From Siphonodentalium dalli (Eukaryota > Mollusca > Scaphopoda > Gadilida > Siphonodentaliidae): a stretch of DNA of 64,000 nt. Below, one piece after another: positions 36,001 through 48,000 of this stretch. The DNA is taken from the NCBI GenBank assembly GCA_032622095.1, contig CP136061.1, positions 121,966,754-122,030,753 on the forward strand, in the 5' to 3' direction. The notes below the pieces were generated by a model. It saw only the letters and a list, made by a program, of their open reading frames with translations. It ran no database searches and was not told the DNA's origin. A program made the translations under genes and the position numbers. Position 1 is the first letter of the stretch, and each line of letters starts with the position of its first letter.

Positions 36001-39000
36001 ACAACATGAATAGAACTGCTTACACTATGATAGTGGTGACAGGCTCTAGAGTTTAGATGTTATATTAACCCTTCTATATTGACTCATACATTTCAATAAT
36101 TTGTGTTATTACTGGTTATTATGTACATTTGTCATATACTACTTTAGATCATAACAGTATACTCTATAATTCAACATTAAAAGATTATGATTCTGATTAT
36201 AACAATTTACTATCGCCAAGGGATGGGTTAAACATCTGCCGATCGTGATCGGCCTCTCGTTTTTTACATTCTTTAACAATTTTATAATTTTTAATGTGTT
36301 AAGCCAATGCATTCTCTTATATATGCGAGGCGACCTATGGAGAATGCATTGGCACAGGGCCCTTCTGTTGGGTAAAGGGTTATCTAATCATGAAGACTGA
36401 TGCGCTCACAAGAAGTTTGTTAAACCCTTCATTTCATGTGCCAAATTTGTTTCATATATTTTGTTCATTTAACTCTCAGGTCTAGTGAAAGCCAAGAAAT
36501 ATGACTGGAAGGATTCCAACATGGCCCTGTTTGGGTCAGATACAGATAAGCAAGTCAAAAGTAAGTGTGAATACTTAAAATAGTAAGAAATTGATTATAA
36601 TCCGGTAATCACTCAAATTTCATAATTGAAAATTAGCTGCACAATATGAGTGAATATTCAAATAATATTTCTAAAGTTTATTGAGAGTGGAAATCTGTAG
36701 GCCCAAAGTTTTGAACTTTCTCAAGTACATATGTGTATGGTAGCTGCGATTTCATCGATCAACTCTCAATATTGGGATCAGTTTTCTACTCAATAATTTG
36801 TTTGAATAATCGGGCGGAAATTTGAAATCTATTTTGCTGCATTGATCAGTCATCATAGATATTAAACATTCCAATGGAATTGGCTTCAATGGAATTCATT
36901 TACGCAATGATAGCCAATCAGAAATTGAGTAAACAAACCCTGGGACAGAGCTATGGTGTCTCAATTTGGGAGGGCTCCTCCAAATTTCACACTGCCCTGT
37001 ACATAAATCTGCCCCCAATGACCCTTTTGTGTTCTCTCTATTTTGAACCCCTGTCCTTGAAATGAAAATTTTACTTTTATTCCAATTTGAAACTGCCCCT
37101 TTGTATTAAAACTAAAATTTGACCATTTGGTCTCCCAAGTCAAATTAAAGGTATTTCAATATTCGACCAAAGTATCATTGTGCATCAAATTTCTAACCTT
37201 CATGGGTTTTACACTAAAATTTCCGACTTCTGAAAATTTGATATTTCGGGGCACCTCTCCACTGCTCCCAGTGTTTTGTTGTAATCTTTAAATATATGTA
37301 TAAATAATATTTATTTGGCATTTGGGCACATGAACTGTGAGATTTATAGACACTGCAATGATCTTTATTTATCAGAAAGAGTTGCAGATGCCATAAGTAT
37401 TAGTGGTGTCTATTCCTTTATGTATTGTAATATTTAACCCTTTTTATACTAAATGGATTCTCCCATCTCTTACAAAAGTATACACTAGAATGGTCTAATA
37501 TTCATATGGGAGGGATTTTCATGAAAAATGAGAGGACGGCAGATAATAAAAGTAGAAGGAGACCTATTTACTTGAGGAAAATGTTCAGATAATAAGTTCA
37601 ACAAACGACCTATCTGAATATTTCCTACGGGATAACTACTCATCAATGAGTATTTAGTATTGAAAGGGTTAATCCACAATTGTTACCACTAACCCATACA
37701 GTAATGCTCTAAATAATCGACTCCTAAACCACAGCAGAATTATCGGTAACTTTTCAGGATTTAGTCGGAAATATGGCTTGTTGCCATTCATCCGAAAGCT
37801 CTCAGTGAGAGCTTTCTGATGAATGGCAACAAGCCATATTTCCAACTAAATCCTCAAAAATTACCCATAATTCTGCTGTGGTTAACTCTTTCAGTGCCAA
37901 GTCAAATTTTTGTATCAACTCTAAGAGCTCTTTCCATCAATGTATCACATTATTATAATCAATAAATTTGAAAAATGACCAAGGAAATATGGGCTTAGAG
38001 CTCTTTCCATCAATGTACCACATTATTATAATCAATAAATTTGAAAAATGATCAAGGAAATATGGGTTGATACAAAAATCGGACTTGGCACTGAAAGGGT
38101 TAAGGAGTCAATTATTTAGAGCATTACTGTAGCAATTCATAAGTGTCATCCCATCAATCTCTTTAGACACTATTATAAATTATGGAAAGGTCAATAGTAG
38201 TTAGGAATTTAGATTACTGTCCATATTCTGTAACGAGTCATCCTAATGGGATAATTATCAATGAATTATTGTCTTGGGTCACTTTGGTTAAACAATAAAT
38301 AGACTACCAGCAAATGAAATTGGCTTCTTTCATTTAAATTTTATCATAGATGGCATAGAAATTATGTATAATTACCGGTATATAATTTTGTTAAAACAAA
38401 ATTATGGTCAGATACCGGTAGCCTGTTTTTTTTTTTACAGATGGCTATATGTGAGATATGCATAAAATCACGCTCAATAATTTGTGTTCACGAGCCATGT
38501 GGTGTTATTTCTGACGTTGCTAATTTGGACTATCAGATGTCACTCTGACAACCCCAGAAGAACATAATTACACTTACAAACAATAACACCTTGCAGCAGG
38601 TTACAGTAAACCACCAGCACACACAAAATGGCTAAATGCAGACAAATACATGCTTGTTTTTGTACAGTTATATGTTGGCGCCTGCGAATATTCAAGATTC
38701 GATTTGATGTCGATATCGCCTGTTTCATTCAGTATTGACACCGATTTGGACCTCCAATTCAAATATTTTTGAATATCCAATATTTTCTGATCATTGTCAC
38801 ATTGTTGTGATTTTTACACATGGTAATGATGAATCTAGCATGAGGCATTGCAATATTTGTCGCGGCACACACATTGTTTTAAATTACAGAGGTTGGTTCA
38901 CTTATACATGTAAATATCAAAATATGTCACAAAGGCGAAGTATTTTATTATCGATCGGTTAATTGCTTGTTAATTACGTTATCGGAATGGATAGATATCT

Positions 39001-42000
39001 GTATACATGTTCATGTTTATGTGCCTTATTTTCTATTTTCATAAACTGCACACTTGTGGCAGGCTATTTCCTTTCGAAATACTTTATGCATTGAAATTTC
39101 CCCGCCGTCATAATTATAGGAAACAAATTCATGATAAACTTTGAGGACCTATGCAATGCATCAACAAATAGCTGGTTTGATTCAAGATTTGATATCAACA
39201 TCAGACTCCTGATTCAATATCGGATTTTTGAATTTGTGGAAAAGTGCCGATTCACAGGGAGGGCCCTATTATATTTTGTGAATACACGCATGTATATAAT
39301 AAACGGACAACCAGCATCTCGCTGCAGATTGTTATATCTGAATAAACAATCCGATGTAAGTGTAACCCTACTGCTCATAAACCCATGGTAATTTTAAACC
39401 ATATTAACCTTTTCTATAGTAAATTGCAGGAGTTTTATTCATTGGAGGGAATATTCAGATAAGTTCAACAAATGACCTAATGTCAATGAAAAACAGACTG
39501 CGAGCAGATAATAAATATACCCAAATTTGTAAGTTACACCAGAGAGTAATTAGACTCTATTTGGGTTTCCAAAATACTTATTTATGAGGCAACACGCATA
39601 AATTGAAGTATGACAAATTATAGTTCACAAAGTACATTTTAGCATATTTGACAAAATCGGTCTAAATTTGTTCCCGTAGATGTATTAATATCTGCTCAAC
39701 ACAATTACATATATATTATATTATGCTTCATCGAGCCATTTTGACTTACATTTTACTATTTGATTGACAGAGGAGTCAGCTGAGACTGAACCAGCCTGGG
39801 AAGGTGCCGGTCAGGCCCCTGGTATAGAAATCTGGAGAATCGTGGTACGTATTATATGCATAAACCAGTGTTGGAGTATGGCCGCACTCAGATGGCATAA
39901 CTTTGATATTTAATTACATGAAGCTACCTTTTATTAGAGAAAACTTTTAATGTGAATAAAGTGAGGTTAATTTGAGGCTTGAAGATTGTGTCATGTTTAA
40001 TTATAATTATGGTAGCCTTTATGCAGCATTGGAGGAGCCTGTGGCCCCTTTGTGCATTAGGGGCCTGTTGCCCCGAGTTACCACACCAAATTTGGTTGAA
40101 ATAGGTCTGGGGGTCTGGGAGAAAAATCTGAACAGACAAGCATACAGATAGACAGATTCTACTCTTTTATTATGCCCCCGATCTCCGATGGAGATTTGGG
40201 GGTATATAGTGGAGCCCTCCGTCCGTCCGTCCTTCCGTCCGTCCTTCCGTCCGTCCTTCCGTCCGTACGAACATTTCAACTCATAACTTTGATTTCGCTA
40301 ACTCAATTCAGTTGATTTTTGGTATGCTAATAGACCAGCCGGGGGGACAAGATTTCCCCATAACTGCGGTTTCGTCCGCCCATTTTTTCCAGAGTTATGC
40401 CCCTTTTTGGACTTAGAAAATTGTCCGTACGAACGTTTCAACTCATAACTTTGGTTTCGCTAACTCAATTCAGTTGATCTTTGGTATGCTAATAGACCAG
40501 CCGGGGGGACAAGATTTCCCCATAACTGCGGTTTCGTCCACCCATTTTTTTCCAGAGTTACGCCCCTTTTTGGACTTTTTTGGTTTCCAGATGATAACTT
40601 GATTTTGGATTGTTTACTCATGAATAACATAACTTTACAAAGTGCCATTTAATAAGCATTTGCACAAAAATAAGAAAAATCCTCTCTGATTGTACAGTCG
40701 GGGGCGTTACCTCCGCCCAGCGGTGCACTTGTATATATATATGTTTCTGTAAGATAAAATATCCATGCTATACATTGCTGGCCATATGTCACTCTGTTAG
40801 TCGTGAAGTACCTGGGCTCAAAGAGGGGAATAACTAATGACTTATTTCATATGATTGGGCTGAGAAAACAAGACAAAGCAATCAAATAATTCATGTGATA
40901 TTCGGGAGCTCTAACTTGATGTGTCTGAATATGATGATTTTTAAACTAGGTCATTTGAAATGAATGGATTCACTTTATAACTCAAATTTACTTATTTAAC
41001 TGCATGTACCTTGATAAATTTAATTCATAACTCTCTTGTTTCTGCTAAACTGAGAATCACAAAACAGTTGACCAGTGATGTCCTATTTTAATCTTTACAG
41101 AAATTTCAAATCCAGAAATGGAACAATGATGAGCATGGTCAGTTCTACAATGGAGATTCATACATTGTTCTCAACGTGAGTATTTATGCTCTATTGAATA
41201 GAATCCAATGAAATTTGGGGGGGGGGGAACAAATAATAATTTGAGGGTGTCACCTAAACAGCCCTGTTAATTAGCATGGGCTCAGCCGAGGTAAATGACG
41301 AGGCGTAAAGAAATTTTGTTGTCTATATTTTCAGGAAAATTTCAGAAGCTGATGTAGCATAGCTACATGCCACCTGCTGTTGTATCAATTTATTATAATA
41401 CTTGACTTGGCCATATTTTGGCTCACACTGTAGCTGGTTTTTATGCTAAGTTGGAATTATATCAGGCCTGATATATTCTGATAGTGCTACCCACAAAGAC
41501 CTACAGTGGATTATCATCATTGATAGTTGTTAGCTCAACTTTACTTTGTAAAGTTTGAGCTATTGCCATGGCTTGGTATCCGTCATCCGTGTGTGCGTCA
41601 ACAATTTCCTTTAGCACGGGCTACAGTTCGTACCTTTGGTCCAATTATTATGAAATTTGTCATGGATGTTGACATTGACATGTAGATGGGAACGAGTCAT
41701 TTTGGGGTCATTTGTCCAAAAAACATGGCCGCCAGCAGCCATCTTGGATTTTACTCTTTGTATGACTAAATTCAATCCATTAGCATGGGCTACAGGTCGC
41801 ACCTTTAGTCTGATCGTCATAAAATTTGTCATGGATGTTAACGATGACATGTGGATGGGATATAATCATTTTGGGGTCATTCGGCCGAAGACATGGCCGT
41901 CAGCAGCCATCTTGGATTTTACTTTTCTCTTCATGTCTATAAACTAGTATTAGACATTCAACTTTCCACATTCCTAATCGCTCCATTGACTGTAATACAT

Positions 42001-45000
42001 TAAACATGGCCGCCAGTGGCCATCTTGGATTTCAAAATTCAATCCATTAGCACGGGCTACAGGCCGTACCGTTTGTCGTATTGTCATGAAATTTGTCATG
42101 GATGTTAATATTGACATGTAGATGGGAACGAGTAATTTTGGGGTCATTTGGCCAAAAAACATGGCCGCCGGCAGCCATCTTAGATTTTACTCTTTGCATG
42201 ACTAAATCCTTTGACACGGGCTACAGGTCTTACCTTTGGTCAGATCATCATAAAATTTGTCATGGATGTTAACAATGACATGTAGATGGGAACGAGTCTT
42301 TTTTGGGTCATTCGGGCAAAAAACATGGCCGCCAGCAGCCATCTTGGATTTTACTCTTTGTATGACTAAATCCTTTAGCACGGGCTACAGGTCGTACCTT
42401 TAGTCTGATCATCATGAAATTTGTAATGGCTGTTGAAATTAGAATGTAGATGGGAACGAGTCATTTTGGGGTGATTCGGAATAAAAACATGGCCACCAGC
42501 AGCCATCTTTGATTTCAAAATTTAATCCATTAGCACAGGCCACAGGTCGTACTGTTCGTCTGATCATCATGAAATTTGTCATGGATGTTAATATTGACAT
42601 GTAGATGGGAACGAGTCATTTTGGGGTCATTCGGCCGAAAAACATGGCCGCCAGCAGCCATCTTGGATTTTACTCTTTGTATGACTAAATCATTTAGCAC
42701 GGGCTACAGGTCGTATTTTAGTCTGATCATCATAAAATTTGTCATGAATGTTAATATAAATGACATGTAGATGGGAACGAGTCATTTTGGGGTCATTCGG
42801 CCAAAAAACATGCCCACCAGAAGCCATCTTGGATTTTACTCTTTGTATGACTAAATCATTTAGCACGGGCTACAGGTCGTATTTTAGTCTGATCATCATA
42901 AAATTTGTCATGAATGTTAATATAAATGACATGTAGATGGGAACGAGTCATTTTGGGGTCATTCGGCCAAAAAACATGCCCACCAGAAGCCATCTTGGAT
43001 TTTACTCTTTGTATGACTAAATCATTTAGCACGGGCTACAGGTCGTACTTTTAGTCTGATCATCATAAAAAAAATTTATGGCTGTTGAAATTGTAATGTA
43101 GATGGGAACGAGTCATTTTGGGGTCATTCGGATGAAAAACATGGCCACCAGTGGCCATCTTTGATTTCAAAATTCAATCCATTAGCACGGGTTACAGGTC
43201 GTACTGTTTGTCTGATCATCATGAAATTTGTCATGGATGTTAATATTGACATGTAGATGGGAACAATTAATTTTGGGGTCATTCGGCCAAAAAACATGGC
43301 CGTCAGCAGCCATCTTGGATTTTACTCTTTGTATGACTAAATCATTTAGCACGGGCTACAGGTCGTACTTTTAGTCTGATCATCATAAAATTTGTCATGG
43401 ATGTTAGCAATGACATGTAGATTGGAACGAGTCATTTTGAGGTCATTCGGACAAAAAACATGGCCACCAGCAGCCATCTTGGATTTTACTTTTTGTATGA
43501 CTAAATCATTTAGCACGGGCTACAGGTCGTACTTTTAGTCTGATCATCATAAAATTTGTCCTGGATGTTACCAATGACATGTAGATGGGAACAAGTCATT
43601 TTGGGGTCATTCGTCCACAAAACATGGCCGCCAGTGGCCATCTTTGATTTCAAAATTCAATCCCTTAGCACAGGCTACAGGTCGTACCTTTAGTCTGATC
43701 ATCATAAAATTTGTCATGGATGTTAGCAATGACATGTAGATTGGAACGAGTCATTTTGAGGTCATTCGGCAAAAAACATGGCCGCCAGCAGCCATCTTGG
43801 ATTTTACTCTTTGTATGACTAAATCATTTAGCTCGGGCTACAGGTCGTACTTTTAGTCTGATCATCATAAAATTTGTCCTGGATGTTAACAATGACATGT
43901 AGATGGGAACGAGTCATTTTGGGGTCATTTGTCCAAAAAACATGGCCGCCAGCAGCCATCTTGGATTTTACTCTTTGTATGACTAAATTCAATCCATTAG
44001 CATGGGCTACAGGTCGTACCTTTAGTCTGATCGTCATAAAATTTGTCATGGATGTTAACGATGACATGTGGATGGGATATAATCATTTTGGGGTCATTCG
44101 GCCGAAGACATGGCCGTCAGCAGCCATCTTGGATTTTACTTTTCTCTTCATGTCTATAAACTAGTATTAGACATTCAACTTTCCACATTCCTAATCGCTC
44201 CATTGACTGTAATACATTAAATTATTCCCTTTCCCAAGTTGAGCTACAATGTCAAAATTTATAAACTGAAGTTTTTACCATGTATATGTAGAACATGCCG
44301 CTATGAGGATCTTCAGCTTTTTAGCCAAGGTAAAATTTCTGGCCTAGGAATATATTTTCCTACGAAAATTCGGCTAACTAACAGGGCTGTCTAAAGCTAT
44401 TGTCATGCATGCTACGTTATCCATCATGCATATTTAGGTGTATCTGTTTTGTTTTGACTGTCACATGATGATTGAAATGATATAACAATAGGTTAATCGA
44501 GTAAAGGTCAACTCAAGTGGAAATAACAAGAAAGTACAGTATGTCAAATCTGTAGGATTAAGACTAAGCGTGGACATGAATCATCTCACTCGCTGTGTCA
44601 TAGTCAGAACAAAACACTGATACAAACAAAATATCGTCGCTGAATGATAAATAGTGTAGAATGAGTGAACAAAGACAAAGATCTCATTCTTGCCGACAAC
44701 AAAAACTCAAATTGACAGTACAGTATAAGGAACAAGAGGCGATTTTCACCACTTAATAAGTTTGGTCGGAAATCTTCCATGTAGATATATGTTACATTTT
44801 CATGAATATATAAACAAAGGGAAGATAATGTAGTTGGTTGATGTCATATAGGTTTGGCCGTCATCAGATTGTCTGGCACTGAGTTCTTCGGTACATACAT
44901 TTTGTTGAAAAAAAGTGTTGTATGAATATATCAGCTAATCAAATAGTTCTATTTTACCCTTTGGTTATTGTTTTGTGATACCCATAATATATGAGCAGGG

Positions 45001-48000
45001 TTGTGTTGTCAACCTCTAAGGCCAAATTTTTTTATACCTGTGTTGCTGGTGACATGCAAGAAAAAAATAGGGGCGGGTGGGTGGCTTTTCATTTTATTTT
45101 TTCATTTTATTTACAACTTTGCTCAAAATAGATATGAATACCCTACTGGACTTCTTCTCCTTGTTTGTAATATACTATAAAATAATAAAACTAAGTACAT
45201 AATATTAGAATATAATGTACATGTGTAATTTATTGTTTTATTGAATAAAACATGAAAAAATAAATTTGATTCGGCATAAGTTTTATTCGGATGTGATCCA
45301 ATTGAAGTGTGGTATGATTTCCGGTTTAACAGTACACACGATGTGTCCGTTTTATACGGAAATGAATCAGTATACACGGAAAATAAAATCGGATACGTAC
45401 TAATTTTGCAAAATCAATAAAATGAAAACTGTTGGGGGCACCAGAATAGGGGCGGCGACTCACCAGAAACACAGGTCTTTTTTTATTTTGGCCTAAGCTG
45501 TTATATGCCCATACTTTATACTGGGTGAAATGTCATGTCATATGCTACATATCCGAACTGAGTACAGACCTGATTGTATGCAAACTCAGCTAGTGGAGAT
45601 TTATATCAAGAACTCAAATTGAGTGTCTTGGACATCAGATTACAACATCACTGATATATTTTCCACTCCACATTGGTGATAACATCGATGTCTCAATGTC
45701 ATTCAGCAGTAATTAGTCTATGTGTAGATATATTGTCTATATTTGATGATTGGATGGTTATTTCATTTTCAGACATATCAAGAGGGGGATAGTGATGCAC
45801 TCCTGTATGATGTTCACTTCTGGATCGGCCAGAACAGCACTCAGGTAATATATATACTCATATTATAACTCGACTGAAGCACTGGCTCGATCTTGATTGT
45901 TTATTTGTTTTTGTCTATTTTGATCAATTCATTGGAAATATTGTGAGGTGAATGCCACATGTATTGGGAGGTATTTACTGCATCCATTCATTCATTCATG
46001 GCTTGCAAAACTTTAGTCACTTTGCAATCCCAACTAAAATCTGCAGAATGCAAATGTCTAGTGCTCCTATAAAAGTATAAATTTGTGGTTGAATGAAGAT
46101 TACACAAAAATAATTAATTTAAATAAAAAACATATCTTTTAACAAGAACATGAAAGTTTTGCCCATTCAGTTTTATTTTTCCCAGCTGAAACGTCCAGAA
46201 CTGAAGTCACGGATTCAATCAATGGGGCTTTTCTGTACATGTCTAATCGTCGCCGGCGAATTTGTTGAAAACTTTGATCAGACAGTGTCAGATCCTCAGA
46301 TAGCGGGCATCACAAATCTTTTGAGACAGACAAGTTAACTTATTCATGCACTATAATATCACGAATACCATAGCAACAACGTTGGTAGACGATCACATAT
46401 TTTACAAAATTATTTGAGATGATTTTGTCGTTCCTATTTCCAGCCTTGCAATATGCTGTTTAAAAACGTACTTCGTATTTTCATACCTGAACGACATTGC
46501 TTCTTGTTTCGGGACACCAGCATACATACATGTAATATACCTACCAAATGGATTTTTAATGGGGTGGGCCTGTATTTTTAGTTATTATGGCCTAAGCTAG
46601 GATGCATGCAATGGGAAAATAACATGATATGCGTATTTGAGCAGTCGGTGCTTTCTATGTGCAGTGGAGTGATTAAAACTCTGTTTTCTTTCCTCCACCT
46701 TTTAAACTGATGTCATATGACCTAACAACTGAAATGATGATAAAACCCAGTAAACTAGTGATGTGCAGTTTTACAGTTTCTCCGTTTCCTTTCAGTTTCA
46801 TTTCAAAACCAAACTGCAACCAATATATTCTATAAAACCTATTCTTCTGGGTTCAATTAACTGACATCGCTTGTCACTAAATGTCACTTTTGCAAGACAT
46901 GTGGTTAGCGCATGCTTTTGTCAGCTGATATTTGCCACTGCTATTTGCCACCATTAGCTGTTTCAAATTGGAACATTTAGTTGTCATACCTGAAATTAGG
47001 GATTATGGCACATATTGCCACATAGACTACAGAAATCACTGGAAGATGGCTGGAAATATTATGTCATATTCATGTATTATAGCATCTTCTCTATGCCTAT
47101 AGTCATTGCTGATTGGTGTATTGAGTAAAACCATAACCAAAACCTGGTTTTTCTAAAAAAGCCATACTGAAACCAAAACCTTGTCTCAGTCTCTTAGTAT
47201 GTGGACATTTTTCAACCAAAATCAATTTCTGATCACAAGTTTCTGTAGACTATCTGACTCAAATATACTATTTTATACCCATGTCCCATAAGTTTTTTTT
47301 TACCTTGCTACTAAGTTGCCGGTATCCAATAAGAATGGACTCTTTAACCCTTTCATGACTGGAGCTGCTCTGGTGCAGCATTAATGACCCTGATTCAGCG
47401 CATACACATGCAAGTCTCCCTAGCATATATAAGCGAATGTACTGGCTTAAAAATATTGTTAGGCCAATGCATTATTCTCTTATATATGTGAGGCTCCCTA
47501 TGGGAGACTCGCATATACAAGAGAATGCAATGGCACAGGGTTTTTGCAAAAACTCTCCAGTCATGGAAGGGGTTAATTCCATACAAAATGTTTAGGGAAG
47601 AGCGACTGCATCTTCGTAATAATTTATCGGTCAGTCCATTTTCATCCTTCATGATTTCAGGACGAGTATGGAACTGCTGCATACAAAACAGTAGAGTTGG
47701 ATACCCTGCTCGATGACAAGGCCATTCAACACAGAGAAGTGATGGGACACGAATCAGAAATGTTCAAATCATACTTCCCCGATGGAATGACGTAAGTGGT
47801 ATATAATGACAACAATGAAAATAATAGATTCATTTTTATCGCATAAATTAGTCCCAAACCCGGCCTCATATCTTTTAGTAAGAAACATGTGTATATCGCC
47901 ACGCTCAGTGATGTCAGAGTTCAGTGCAATGATGTCAATGCCGGAACTTTATTATTATGTTAATTAGAATATAATTATGATATTCGACTTGTATTGGGTT

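Noticed and set aside
41611-44164. Repeated ORFs with near-identical peptides (..[11 protein letters not shown].. and its minus-strand counterparts)
   Set aside because: They follow the P5 tandem units on both strands and break at each unit indel. They are a by-product of the repeat, not a repeat protein.
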